NCBI RefSeq assembly: GCF_019083965.1
Contig: NZ_JAHRCY010000035.1
Span: forward strand, 1-64,000
DNA: 64,000 nucleotides
Direction: 5' to 3'
Origin: Catellatospora tritici
GTDB lineage: Bacteria; Actinomycetota; Actinomycetes; Mycobacteriales; Micromonosporaceae
Position numbers and translations under genes: made by a program
In this document: positions 36,201 through 44,500 of the stretch, piece by piece
How positions within the stretch are numbered: position 1 is the first letter of the stretch
Layout: each line of letters starts with the position of its first letter
Notes under the pieces: model-generated
What the model saw: only the letters and a program-made list of their open reading frames with translations
Told to the model about the DNA's origin: nothing
Database searches by the model: none

Positions 36201-37485
36201 CACCACCCGCTCGTACGGCTACGGCACCGCCGGCCTGTCCGCGCTGGTCGGCGGCCTGTCCGCCACGAAACCGGTCCCGGACCCCCGCGCTCCGCAGACT
36301 CCGCCCGGCACGTCCCTGCCCGACCCAGGTCCGCTCACCCACGTCCCGCCGACCCAGCCCGGCAAGTCGCACGACCTGCCCGGCAAGCCCGACCACACGC
36401 ACGGCAAGCCCCACGACCTGCCGGGCAGGCCCGACAGTCCGCCCGGCAAGGCGCGCGATCCGCACGGGACGCGCGACGACCGACCCGGCAATGCGCACGA
36501 CCCGCACGGCGGCGACAGGGCGGCGCCCGCCGACCGGTTCGGCGCCCAGCCCGGTGCCCGGGTGGAGACGCACGGCGAGCCCGGCACGAGCGCGCGGGCC
36601 GCGGCGCTGCCGCTGGGCCGGGTTTCGGCGCACGCGGCCGTACCGCACGTGCCCGCCCAGCCGGCCGGCCGAGAGTCGCCGCCCGCGCAGGCGCAGGCCG
36701 GCGGGCAGGTCATCGGGTCCGGTGACCTGGTCGTGCTGACGTTTCCGGACGCGTCGACGGCCACCGGTGGCGGGACGCTGAACGTCAGCGGCCGGGCCCG
36801 GGTCGCGATCCTCAACGGCGGCGGCGACGTGCTCGCCGACGCGGACGCCCACGGCCCGGTACCGGTTCCGGCAACGGCGGCGCTGGTCGCGGTGCAGGCC
36901 GACGGCACCACCACCGTCGCCGAAGGGCTCGCCGGCTGGCACTCGCGGTCGCGGCTGTGCGCGCTCGGCGGCCACGCGGCCCTGGCCGCCGGGTGCGTAC
37001 TGACCAGCGACGGCCTGCCCACCGGCAGCGGCATCCGCTGGAGCACCGCCGCCGACCTGCTCGACGGCACGGCCGCCTCGCTGACCCGGTTCTCCGGTCC
37101 GGTGCGCACCGTCGCGATCGCCGTCGAGGCCGCGGACGCCGAGCGGCTCGACGGCCTGGCCCTGCAGCTGACCGGCGCCCTGCGGGCCCGCGACGCGCGC
37201 GGCGAGCTGCCGCCGACGGTCGTGCACAGCGGCGGCCAGTCAGTGCTGCTCTACGCCGTCGAGCCCGGCTCGGGGCCGGTCGGGGTGCGGGTGCGTGCGG
37301 GCGGCGACTGGCGGGTCACCGGGGTGCTCGGCAGCGGCCGCGCCCCCGCCGCCATCGCCGCGATCCTGGTCCGGCACGGGCTGGTCGCGGCCACCGCGCG
37401 GCTGCTCACCACCGGCGGCGACGGCTGCCGGATCACCTGGACCGCCCTCGACCAGCAGCAGGAGGCGTCGCATGACCGTCGGTGA
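27247..37485 (+). CDS. Giant 3412-residue DUF6603 protein
   Basis: GTG 27247 overlaps the previous stop, so the in-frame extension to 27055 is not used. No signal peptide is seen. Residues 1-900 are beta-rich repeats of unknown type. About 940-1120 resembles an alpha/beta hydrolase, with VAYGACGA at 991-998 in place of the usual GxSxG and VITVGAPW after it. The DUF6603 region covers about 2080-2600, centred on NGPIGGPPAFFLTGIGGGLG near 2280. About 3037-3096 is a His/Pro/Gly/Lys/Asp-rich repeat. A C-terminal beta-rich domain follows. The function is unknown. Size and repeats suggest a structural or toxin-like role, which is inference. Confidence 0.85.
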   Translation: MTVGSDTLGSFGDLAKALGIVAPDGSANASWFGDPVGGSGNEHGLRDLMADDDQRRALLGFVDEILGPPEKATRGGQTWVPLFAEADPHVTVFAVVEEFAGYVVLGAGLEHDTSGGAPRVATRVHVPMFRFVRDGGTVVPDDSLPGWLVLGRPGGRISVGVEAVFTEAAPPPRAASLGGLSLTLGVPTATGDDLSVAVELRDLQLPGAGAPRTFTLDAHSLDELGSDVFELVVGLVRAQADALDLSRPELRAFAAVAGLAGLRDVPGLPGLPLADLPTAGIGALVGWVEDVLSEEARRRAWLGQLALLIDGGVNGAGDAVTKAFGPALFSIGVRVQPGTGGHPVLVPWVELALQTQTGVRARLAADLLRADTGTGAVTALPDARLEAVFGADAGGTALLPGTDPHVGSLHTGVRLDATGRPAFTLTLHDVTVAGRTHALLDLSSPQAAVEAAEDVVEGAIASAIAALGPFGAAVNRLLGLDPPAGVTGLDVTALLADPLAEVMRYWRDLTAAPAAITDVLGHLRHLITGAPVAAVLGAGTGADPWRMQLAAGIDLLLSRTGDVLAVDLAGSVRTQVLTDFEAAASVGLSLLRLDLAARTVVFAAEVRGTLSLARADAHTARLDLAGLSLELDRLAATVSWAAGRGLRGVLAADGLAVVLERGQGLRVPFALPTIGGDGRLVLPAPDWDVVERVLAALLAELRLPAVDAIVGLLGWNGRGAHLSLGGLLGADPTAAVEAWLADLILDCGRVRAALGPVAALLSGWRITAPYGSGTARSPYRCPVAGEPRAPGLAVWLDPGCAPVVGVTPGVGHLTSGLAPESATVVSVLHDAAYNLPDVADLLVGRDSLASGFDLLTARWAGTDGLVGQPSALPDGVTGTVLDGLGYAELVAAGGAGLLVAEVVSPVPQAVVHVGCEQSWTEGRPDGTVFDRSAADAPQTGSIPATGDGTWFVRLPAPAAAAAARPDRGGVGEQAARLAAVLAGRTESVTVVAYGACGAAAIRAAAGIAMVHEVITVGAPWSAVAVDSLQTGLGGDALRLLHRLRRTDAPGWPEVMLAHQMTAGMRVAGLVERSAAPLDLPSAAAEARRSDLSVRAVFGATDAESLAHGLGAYVADGISARLEAAAAAEFTAGPVTALHAGVDLPVIDLNIGGLLVGVGATVELCRIGRAGGGLSAQLVRGVIVDVHLGVHDGWLLGGPGTSGDPEVRWMSARVEVPLDGRPGDAELVLHEARGLGIDRERWVVRADPAGAAFDVTADQVTGAVPEVRVLVGGVLARLRAASADLAALLDLLGVVRAGGLDPDGLDRLLHDTAATVRAAVAAAPADVAAHLRALVPGCTGTGAALDWTIGPATVGFDLAAGGLDITWRLAEPGVPLIEAAVALTGAGASATVSLGELDPHTGGLRLVGRTAPGAAVEVQWAAPNAATRTVALLPVPDAAGLRELATVAVPAVTAQALLTALRRAVSAEARPALDLALDAVGLLTPADASGGRDVVVPVGLVADPGGWLRQASAGWRSSPAASAVALLDALAPLVVPGRGSAAGWPLADGVTVSYGVAAGDRLRLMLDVALHTAAGGTTVTTHLSGGLLIGADGLPQPAVSGSVDIDGRGLRLSVDPGVRLELLRPAPAAALTLYPDGPGLGQALSAIGGTVLPPVLDALAAHRGDLTASVLRDVGHAVYDLGGALDLRQGTAFSGARIEAFAADPAAALTARLPQLITAAVASLANALDPGHTLVTVSGPVGSVVTLGFGTGQPVHLTLDASGPVPAVELRADVAVAGVGHFVVERLRLSTAGVDVAVRIGPILADVGPFALRPLLLVRAGSAAGGTRLAALGLALDDAGTRSVQVRWALDASAPALAAVTAGPSGETVGDAAQAALWLLAQAVSLAGGVAVHELRTMLTPRAIACLQGVVFTDTDGSTQIDPGLALDLLEPEALLGRLKRLLWNAAAGPGLVLTIDGIVTVGITGSDSGSVRALGVNISLAPGRRFTIADGDTKVELEVDASWVHATVAPGLTVYVLSGTSAAALQIAPAVSVSGLGLRFTKTTGPLLSMGAVSLDGIAVHVYGEAAAAGIGGGVQVELAGLAISPAGAGGGNGVANGILSDSGSAGQGSRPAFSPALAIQQRPGHSLEFSLRAGPPPGPWWLVVQRQLGPLYLERIGFDTVETGGTVSRISLMFDGRVSIFGLTAAVDRLSLSWLGGDVLDIHSWAADLMGLAVSADLSGVSLAGGMLKTVGPPENGPVSYVGMLLGRFGVYGLSVFGGYTDDSGNPSFFVFGALNGPIGGPPAFFLTGIGGGLGINRGLRIPDDVTRFAEFPFIQALDPAAQPPADPMAELRRLTDYFPPQRGNFWFAAGISFNSFSLVDGIAVIAVSFGDGLEIDLLGLARMALPRPQAALVSIELGLLARFSTREGLFIIRAALTENSWLLYPEVRLTGGFAFATWWKGPLSGQFVLTLGGYHPDFHRDGYPEVARLGLMWRITDEIVIKGGSYFALTSEALMAGVDVEVSADFGWAWARIAFGAHGIVYFDPFWFEVMAYARISAGIKIDTFLGTISFSISLGAQVKVWGPDFSGEATLEVGPCSFTVGFGSEHRVEPRTLHWDEFVAKYLEDAGGGRARALSAITGAGSLPAATGGDRAAPTPDGSSERPFEVYAEFELTVVTTVPTTAVDVGLPSGQVPVRVTRSDGAVVPLGLKPMKAADLASVLAIRLEQHTSGGWVPLDEPLRQLGANLAASAPTEHGSNLSRDAFPIGAWGQPELSGTAPAALPQGDVINAGNQVKLVAEAQSLHRGPEIDYYRVEASRRPLPLQASGPDRGVLLSEAATVVSPTVASVAQALDAAQAQLFAAPAATADGLLPTGARSALARASYRGEVAAPPLFGTLADGLAVANGADAAAARVAPPPPPAARVDRAPIVAGYLTAGPGAAARAAITTVADREPPRRVAPTLDAARVRLATQLPVELHLAAAPSVPREGTLVAASVPRTVVPGTTRSYGYGTAGLSALVGGLSATKPVPDPRAPQTPPGTSLPDPGPLTHVPPTQPGKSHDLPGKPDHTHGKPHDLPGRPDSPPGKARDPHGTRDDRPGNAHDPHGGDRAAPADRFGAQPGARVETHGEPGTSARAAALPLGRVSAHAAVPHVPAQPAGRESPPAQAQAGGQVIGSGDLVVLTFPDASTATGGGTLNVSGRARVAILNGGGDVLADADAHGPVPVPATAALVAVQADGTTTVAEGLAGWHSRSRLCALGGHAALAAGCVLTSDGLPTGSGIRWSTAADLLDGTAASLTRFSGPVRTVAIAVEAADAERLDGLALQLTGALRARDARGELPPTVVHSGGQSVLLYAVEPGSGPVGVRVRAGGDWRVTGVLGSGRAPAAIAAILVRHGLVAATARLLTTGGDGCRITWTALDQQQEASHDRR

Positions 37486-39421
37486 GGGCAAGTTCGTGCT
37501 GTACTCGCGCATCGAACCGCCGCTGCAGGCCGGCGACTACCGGTTCACGGCGAGCCAGACGCTGACCGCGACCGGCCACGACGCCGACGACCTGCCCGTC
37601 GACGACCTGCCGACCTACGTCACGGTCCGCTCGCCCCGGTACGGGCTGCCGCCCGACCAGGTGCTGTCCACGTTCCCGCCCGCGGGCGGGGAGGGCTCGT
37701 ACGGGTCGCGGCTGCCTCAGGTGGTGATCCGCCGCCGTACGCTGCCGTGGGAGCGGCTGGTCGAGACCGGGGTGCCCCGGGCCACGCCGTGGCTGGCGCT
37801 GGTGCTCATCGCCGAGGGCGAAGCCGAACTGAAACTGAACCAGCCGACCGCCCAGTGCGTGACCCCAGGCGTGCACCTTGAGGGCAAGGCCGAGGCGGAA
37901 CTGGGCAACTACCTGCTGATCCGCAAGTCGATGGTGGACCGGATCTTCCCGACCCAGAAGGACGTGCCGCTGCTCGCGCACGCCCGCGAGGTCGACATCC
38001 ACGACACCGAGCTGATGATGGGCGACGACGACGGGTTCCTGGCGGTCGTCATCGCCAACCGGCTGCCGCTGCCCGGCCGCGACGAGCACGGCGAGGCGGT
38101 GCCGGTGAAGTACCTGGCCTGCCTGGTGAACCTGGAGGGCCAGTTCACGAGACTGCTGCCGCAGGCGCCGCCGCCACGGCCGTTCACGATGGCCCCGCTG
38201 TCAGTGGCGGCCACGGCGGTCAACGGGGCGGCGTGGGACCACCTGCGGATGGGCACCACTGCGTCCCCCGCCTCCGCCGCGGGCGCCCACGTGGCCGCCG
38301 AGCCGGTGGCGACGGCGTTCGGCACCGAACCGACCCTGTTCCTGGGCGCCGTAACCGGTGCCGCCGCGGCCTCGGCCGCCACATCGCATCCGGCCACCGG
38401 GGCGGTCATCGCGACGCCGAGCGCGGCCGCGGCGCCCTACAGCGCGGCCCCGACCTGGGGCACGGCCTCGGCGGCACGTTCGCACGCAGACGTGTACGCC
38501 GAGATGGCCGCCGACTTCGGCCACACCGCCGTCGACGTGAGCGTCGCACTGCCGCTGGACCCGTCACTGCGGTTCCCGGTGCTGCTGCACTGGAGCTTCA
38601 CGTCATACGGCGCCACCACGTTCCGTAGCCTGATGGAGGGCCTGGACTCGGGGCTGCTCGGCACGGTCACCGACACCCCGGCCGCACCGGTCGGGCGCCC
38701 GCCGCTGGAGGTCGTCGAGACCGGCCACACCGGCCTGGCCCACAAGCTGCGCCGCGGCGACGAGGTGCGCTCCTGGTATCGCGGCCCACTGGTGCCGCAC
38801 CCCACCGCCGACCCGCCCGAGGGCCGCCTCGCACTGGCGCACGCCGCCGACCAGCTGCGCATCATCGTCCCCGACGGCCGCGAGGACATCTCGCTGGCGG
38901 CCGCGTTCGAGATCGGACGGCTGCTCGCCCTGGCCCGGCCGTCGATGGTCGCCGCGCTGCTGCGCTGGCGGCAGAGCGGCTACCAGTTCCACCGGCGCGG
39001 CGCCGCCTGGGCGCAGCTCGCCCCGTTCCTGAGCGGCCTCGGCGTCGGCGGGGCCGTCGACGCCCGGATCGGCACCACGCTCGGACGGGCACTGGCCGGG
39101 GCGGTCGCCCAGCGGCCGCACGACTTCCTCGGCGACCCGCGCCCGCTGGTCGACGCGGGCCGCCCGCTGGTGCTCGACGCCGAACCGCAGACAGTGCTGG
39201 CCGCCGGATTCGGGCTGGCCGCCCAGCTGCTGACCGGCGAGCCGCACACGGTGCTGAGCCAGCTGCGCGAGCAGCCGGTACTGACCGCCGACGTGCACCT
39301 TGCCGCACCGGCGGCGATACGTACGGCGCTGGCCGACACGCTGGCGCGGCGCCGCGATGCCCTGATCACCGACACGCTCAGTCCCCGCGTCGACGTCCAC
39401 CCGGGAGAGGCGCCGCGTTGA
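37472..39421 (+). CDS. Unknown 649-residue protein, third gene of the DUF6603 operon
   Basis: ATG 37472 lies inside the end of the giant gene (14-base overlap), with GGAGG six bases upstream. The N-terminal third looks beta-rich (FVLYSRIEPPLQAGDYRFTA, then SRLPQVVIRRRTLPWERL) and could be a jelly-roll. An Ala/Thr/Ser-rich low-complexity stretch lies around residues 265-350. The C-terminal half is helical, with DISLAAAFEIGRLLALA and MVAALLRWRQSGY. There is no signal peptide. I recognise the protein type only as a regular companion in such clusters and cannot name the family. Confidence 0.78.
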   Translation: MTVGEGKFVLYSRIEPPLQAGDYRFTASQTLTATGHDADDLPVDDLPTYVTVRSPRYGLPPDQVLSTFPPAGGEGSYGSRLPQVVIRRRTLPWERLVETGVPRATPWLALVLIAEGEAELKLNQPTAQCVTPGVHLEGKAEAELGNYLLIRKSMVDRIFPTQKDVPLLAHAREVDIHDTELMMGDDDGFLAVVIANRLPLPGRDEHGEAVPVKYLACLVNLEGQFTRLLPQAPPPRPFTMAPLSVAATAVNGAAWDHLRMGTTASPASAAGAHVAAEPVATAFGTEPTLFLGAVTGAAAASAATSHPATGAVIATPSAAAAPYSAAPTWGTASAARSHADVYAEMAADFGHTAVDVSVALPLDPSLRFPVLLHWSFTSYGATTFRSLMEGLDSGLLGTVTDTPAAPVGRPPLEVVETGHTGLAHKLRRGDEVRSWYRGPLVPHPTADPPEGRLALAHAADQLRIIVPDGREDISLAAAFEIGRLLALARPSMVAALLRWRQSGYQFHRRGAAWAQLAPFLSGLGVGGAVDARIGTTLGRALAGAVAQRPHDFLGDPRPLVDAGRPLVLDAEPQTVLAAGFGLAAQLLTGEPHTVLSQLREQPVLTADVHLAAPAAIRTALADTLARRRDALITDTLSPRVDVHPGEAPR

Positions 39422-39426
39422 CTTCC

Positions 39427-39470
39427 TCCCCCGCCGGAAGCGGGGGATTCCCCTCAGCCTCACGGCTGAG
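39427..39470 (-). repeat. Right-end hairpins of the TnpB element, possible guide-RNA scaffold
   Basis: TCCCCCGC (39427-39434) pairs with GCGGGGGA (39440-39447), and CTCAGCC (39453-39459) pairs with GGCTGAG (39464-39470). The tnpB stop codon lies in the loop of the second hairpin. In related elements the 3' end of tnpB and this end encode the guide RNA. Whether one is made here is unknown. Confidence 0.6.
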
Positions 39471-40479
39471 CCGCACGCGAGCGTGCGGTCGGGACAACTT
39501 CCTGCTTCACAGCCGACCGCCCTGTCCGGGAGGACTCCCGTTGAGGTCTTACACCAGCTCCACAGGCAGACACCGCCAGCCCGGCGGCCAAAATGTTCCT
39601 GGCAGCGTTGACGTCCCGATCATGGGTGGTGCCACATCGCGGGCACGTCCACTCGCGGACGTTCAACGGCATCTTCTCGTTGGCGTAGCCGCACCCCGGG
39701 GTGGAACACAGCTTCGAGCTGGGAAACCAGCGGTCCAGCGGGATGAACGTTCGCCCGTACCAGTCGCACTTGTACTCCAGCATGCTCCGGAACTCGCCCC
39801 ACGCCGCATCGGAGACAGCCCTGGCGAGTCTGTGGTTCTTGAGCATGTTGGACACGGCCAGTCCTTCGACTACGACCACTTGGTTTTCGCGGACGAGTCG
39901 CGCGGACAATTTGTGCAGGTTGTCGCGTCGCCGATCAGCGATACGCGCATAAATCCTAGCGACCTACAGCAGGGACACGAACCACCGCCCGGCCGGATCC
40001 TGCGACACGGTCACCGTGGACGGCGACGCACCCTCGGGCAACGGCCGGGACCACACGATGTCGAGCGGATCCGCAATCTTTGCCAGGGTCAGCTCGCCGT
40101 CGCGGAACCGGAACGCGCTGGTCGTGTACTCCGCCGAGCGCCGCGACTTCTTCCGCGACTTGAACCGCGGGTGTTCGGCCCGCTTGGCGAAGAAGTTGGT
40201 GAACGCCGTTTGGAGGTGCCGAAGAGCTTGCTGGAGCGGCACCGAGGAGACCTCGCGCAGGTACGCCAGTTCCTCGGTCTTCTTCCACGCCGTCAACATG
40301 GCCGAGGTCTGGTTGTAGTTGATTCGCTCGGCCCGCTGCTGCCACGCCTGGGTACGTGCCGCCAGCGCGAGGTTGTAGACCTTCCGCACGCACCCGAACG
40401 TGCGCGACAGCTCTGCTGCCTGCGCATCCGTCGGATAGAAGCGGTATTTGAACGCCCGCTTCACGTGCCTGGTCGTCAT
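39460..40479 (-). pseudogene. tnpB: tnpB with deleted RuvC-I segment and in-frame stop
   Basis: The N-terminal 171 residues (MTTRHVKRAFKYRFYPTDAQ onward, to RWFVSLL) are normal TnpB. A TAG follows at 39964-39966, and the same frame then resumes as VARIYARIADRRRDNLHKLS. In intact TnpB about 75 residues, including the RuvC-I catalytic Asp, lie between these two points. The later parts are present: VVVVEGLAV with the RuvC-II Glu, the zinc ribbon (CSTPGC and CPRC) and HDRDVNAARNI with the RuvC-III Asp. The nuclease must be inactive. Because the frame is kept, a precise deletion with a stop at the junction is the simplest explanation. Confidence 0.85.
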
Positions 40480-40549
40480 GGTCGCAACCTAGCGGCCGGA
40501 TCTGACAGCCGACGGCGGCCCGCCCGGCAGGCGAATCGCCTTTCCCTGT

Positions 40550-40595
40550 CCCGCTACGCGGGCAGTCCGATTCCTTCCCGGCCTGAAGGCTGGGA
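40550..40595 (-). repeat. Left-end hairpins of the TnpB element
   Basis: CCCGC (40550-40554), TAC, GCGGG (40558-40562) is followed by TCCCGGCCT (40576-40584), GA, AGGCTGGGA (40587-40595), the latter with one G.T pair. They lie upstream of tnpB on its strand and just before the ribosome-binding site of the gene at 40614. Confidence 0.55.
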
Positions 40596-40613
40596 TCTCC
40601 CCGGAGGTTCGCG

Positions 40614-41579
40614 ATGAACCTGGACAAGCAGGCCCTGTTGGCCGAGCTGCCGCTGGCGCTGGCCGTGCAGCCGCCGGTGGTGCTGGCCGACACCGACGAC
40701 GGCGACGGGGCGATCCCGGCCGAGCTGCGCGAGTGGCTGGTGCGGCTGCGGCTGCTCGACGGCGTGCCGTTCGCCTACCTGGTGGCCGACAGCGAGCTGC
40801 TGCCGCCGGAGTCGATCCGCTGGTTCTACGTGGACCGGCGCTGGACCGACGCGCTGGTGCAGGGAGCGCTGGCGGTGGGCACGGTCAACAGCGACGACCG
40901 CACGCAGCTGACCGCCCAGTACCCGGGGGTGCGCGACGAGCTGGACCAGGAGGAGCGCAACCTGCGACGGCGCGAGGGCACCCGGCGCTACGCCGGGGCG
41001 GCCGGGCCGATCAGCGGGTTCCTGCTGCGTTCGCGGGCGGTGTCGGGCTGGCCGGCGCTGCACGTGCGGGCGTTCAGCATCGAGCCCGACGGCGGCGACA
41101 CCGCCCGCATCCCGCAAGACGGTCCGGGCCGGATGCGGCTGCTGCGGCTGGAGCGGCTGGCCCCGGCGGTGCTGCTGTGCCTGTTCGACGGGGTGCCGAA
41201 GGTGGTGCACGTGGAGGAGCCGCGCCAGGGAGTGCAGTTCGGGTTCGAGGCGACAGGCGAGGACGACCAGGTGCGGGCGACCCTGCGGCCGCGCGACGCG
41301 ACCACGTTCGAGTACCTGCCCGGACCGCCGGTCGACGTGCCGTTCCGAGCCGGGGCGCCGGGCGTGGTCGACATCCAGCAGCTGGAACGGTCCCTGAAGC
41401 CGAAGGTGGGCAGCGGCGCGGCCGACGGCCTGGACAGCTCCGAATACGCGCTGCAGCTCGTGCGGTTCCCGTTCCGGCAGGTGTTCGGAGACCCGGCCGC
41501 GACGCCGGTGACGCACGTGTTCCGGCCGACGATCTCGTACGAGACCATGGTGACCAGCGTGTTCCGGGTAGGTGGCTGA
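40614..41579 (+). CDS. Unknown 321-residue protein, fourth gene of the DUF6603 operon
   Basis: ATG 40614 follows GGAGG (40602-40606) by seven bases. The protein begins with a helical segment, then a conserved-looking block (LRLLDGVPFAYLVADSELLP, then ESIRWFYVDRRWTDALVQGA), a central SGFLLRSRAVSGWPALHVRA stretch, and a beta-rich C-terminus. No signal peptide or membrane helix is present. The block pattern looks like a capsid- or tail-associated adaptor but I cannot name a family. Its stop overlaps the next start (TGATG). Confidence 0.75.
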   Translation: MNLDKQALLAELPLALAVQPPVVLADTDDGDGAIPAELREWLVRLRLLDGVPFAYLVADSELLPPESIRWFYVDRRWTDALVQGALAVGTVNSDDRTQLTAQYPGVRDELDQEERNLRRREGTRRYAGAAGPISGFLLRSRAVSGWPALHVRAFSIEPDGGDTARIPQDGPGRMRLLRLERLAPAVLLCLFDGVPKVVHVEEPRQGVQFGFEATGEDDQVRATLRPRDATTFEYLPGPPVDVPFRAGAPGVVDIQQLERSLKPKVGSGAADGLDSSEYALQLVRFPFRQVFGDPAATPVTHVFRPTISYETMVTSVFRVGG

Positions 41580-44500
41580 TGGCGGCGATCGACCCGAAGC
41601 TGGCGTCCAAGGCGGTCTTCGACGCCCGCTACGCCGACCTGGTCCGGTCCGGAGTGGACGCGGCCACGTTCCACACCTGGGACCCGCAGCTGTCGCGGCG
41701 CACCCGCATCCTCGTCCCCGTCGACGTCCAGGCGTACGTGGTGGTGCCGGGCGGCGAGGAGACGGTGGCGGTCACCGGCGGGCCGAAGGACCCCGCGCCG
41801 TTCGCGGACGGGGAGCACCGCCCGGACGGGGTGCACCTGCACTGGGCGCTGCCCGATGCGCTGCTGGCCGGGCGGCACGACACGCAGACGGGGCAGTTGG
41901 TGCTGCCGCGGCTGCCCGACCGGTGGGTGGTGGTGCGGGCGCTGGCGCCGCAGGGGGCCCGGCAGGCGCTGCTGCGCGGCTGGGTGATCGACGCCGCGAC
42001 CGCGACGGTGACGCCGCTGGAGTCGTACCCGGGCACGCCCGGTGCGGCGGCCGGGCCGGTGCTCGATCCACTGGACGCGGCCGCGGGCGGGTCCCTGATG
42101 TGGACGGCCTCGTACACGGCCAGCGCGGACCGGTTCGCGTTCCACGACCCGCTCGCGGACCTGACCCCGGACCTGCACGCCGACCAGGCCGTGTACACGG
42201 TCGCGGGCTGGTGGAGCGACCTGGGCGCCGATCCGCTGGCCGGTGCGGCGGGCCCGGCGCGGCTGGACGCGGCGCTGGCGGCGAAGGGCTGGCGGCTGGT
42301 CCACGACGATGACGACACCTCGGTGCTGGTCGCCGACCCGCGGCTGGCGCAGGTGCGCGAGGCCGCGGGACTGGCGGCCCCGGTCGACGACCCGCCGGCG
42401 TCGGTCGCGGCGGCCGACGGGGCCGTGCTGACCGGGCGCCTGGACGGGGTCGCCATGCTGGGTGCGCTGCCGGTCGCCGCCGTCGAGCAGGTCATCGTGA
42501 CCACCGCGCTGGCCCGGTACGCGACGCTGCTGCACGGCTGCGTGCTGGGGGTGCCGGTGGCCGGGCCGCTGCCGGGCGCCGACGACCGGCCCGACCCGGC
42601 GGCGCTCGGGGTGGCGCTGGGGCTGGACCTCGACGACGTCGTCGCCGCGTTCGGCGCGGCGGTGCTGGGCCTGGACGCCGAGCACCGGCGCGAGGCCGAG
42701 ACGCTGGTCGCGGCGTTCACCAGCGGGCTGATCGAGCAGCTGGGCAGCCCGGACGGGCTGACGGACCTGGCCGAGCGGGAGCACGGCGACGGGTTCTGGG
42801 CGCTGCCGGGTGCGCCGCTGGCCGCGGCGAAGCCGGACCGGCTGCACGGTGAGGACAGCGCGTCGGCGGGTCCGCTGACCGTGGGCCGCAAGGGCCGGGC
42901 CGCAGCGCCGTCGCCACGGCTGGGCACGAAGCTCGGCTGGTCGCTGAAGTCGGACATGCTGCTGGGTGGTCGGGCAGAGAAGGCGCGGTCGGTGCGTACC
43001 GAGGAGGTGCGCCTGGCCGGCGGTGGGCGGGACCGGGCCGATGCGCGGGAGGTGGTGCGGCCCGCGCCGCGCTACTTCCGGCCGCAGGCGCCGATGCTGG
43101 CGCTGCGCGGGGCCCGGCCGAGCCACCGGCACCACCACGACGGGCAGTTCGACGACGGTGGGCGGCTGCGCTGCCGGTATCCGAGCGAGGCCGTCACCGC
43201 GATCGAGGGCGTGGTGGCTGGCGCGGCCGTGGTGCCGTCGCTGGGGTCGGGGGCGGTGCCCGACGAGGTGCTGACCGTGGTGCGCGAGGCGGTGCTGCTC
43301 AACCCGTACGCGTACCGGTGGCTGGCCGAGGCCGGGGCGCCGCCGACGGGCGCGACGGGGCCGTACCGCACCCGCCTGGCCGCCGAGATGGTCCGGCTGT
43401 ACGGCGCCGACGGCCGCTACGACGGCCTGAGCGGCCTGTCCCTGTCTCCCACGAACACCGCCGCCGCCCCGGCCAAGCCGGCGGCCGGCACCTGGGCGTC
43501 CAGCCGCGACCAGCTCGTGGACCGGCAGATCGCCCAGGAACTGGCCCGCCACTCCCTGTACGTCGGGACCCCGCCGAGCCCGATCGCGGTCACCACGTGG
43601 CGCCAGCCGTGGGTGCCGCTGTGGCTGGAGTGGCGTGCCAGCGCCGACGGCCACGACAGCGTATCGGGCTGGCACCTGTCCGACCTGGACCTGCAGCCCG
43701 ACGCCGACGCGCCGCCCGAGCCGGGCAACCCGGTGCGGCTGACCTGCGCCGGGCGTGCCCCGATCGGGCAGGGCGCGGCGACGGCGCTGCGGGAGGGCAT
43801 CCGGCGCTGGATCGACACCGAACACCAGCGGGAGGCGACCGGCGGCGCGTCGACCCTGTCCAGCGCCGACGAGCAGGCGCTGCAGCGCCTCGGTGACCTC
43901 GTCGCGCCGATGGACCTGGTGTCGGCGTCGCTGGACGGGCTGCGCGAGCAGCTGCTGGGCATCGACTACGTGGGCGTGGTGCACCGGGGCCCGGACGGGC
44001 GGCCGCAGGCGTCGGGGCTGCCGGTGCCACTGTTCGGGGGCACGGTGCAGGTGGAGCGGCTGCGGCTGGTGGACGCGTTCGGGCGTACCCTCGACATCCC
44101 CGCCGAGGCGATCGCGGCCGCCGCGACCACCCTGGACCTGGCCGTGGACCTGCCCGGCGGGATGTGCCTGCGGCCGCGGCTGCAGCACAGCGCCCGCTGG
44201 CTGTTCCGGCTGGTCGACCCGGCGCAGCCCGCCGCGACCGACCCTGACGACCTGCACGAGGCATACGTCGACCAGCTCGATCCGGCCGGCGGGGTCAACC
44301 CGGTCGCCGGGTTCCTGCTGCCCGACCACATCGACGAGGAGCTCGAGGCGTTCACGGTCGGCGGGCAGGCGATCGGGCAGCTCGGTCACGACCCGGTCAC
44401 CGGTGCCGTGACGTGGGAACCCGCGCCGGGCCGGCCGGTGCCGCCGGACGCGGGCCCGCTGGCCGACCTGCCGTCGGCGGCGCGGATCACCGGTGAGATC

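Larger units (their letters stand above)
39422..40597 (-). mobile_element. TnpB-only IS200/IS605-type element with a defective tnpB
   Basis: The element contains only a minus-strand tnpB and no tnpA. Subterminal hairpins mark both ends (39427-39470 and 40550-40595), and no target duplication is visible, as expected for this group. Boundaries are approximate. It starts directly after the stop codon of the 649-residue gene and ends just before the ribosome-binding site of the next operon gene, so it interrupts the operon but no reading frame. Confidence 0.8.

Noticed and set aside
27247..37485. Polyketide or non-ribosomal peptide synthetase
   Set aside because: Size alone suggested it, but no ketosynthase, adenylation or carrier motifs are present, and the protein is beta-rich with DUF6603.
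40733..41578. Upstream extension of the 1265-residue protein
   Set aside because: The extension overlaps the 321-residue gene completely and is Arg/Ala/Gly-rich shadow sequence. ATG 41579 at the TGATG junction is the natural start.
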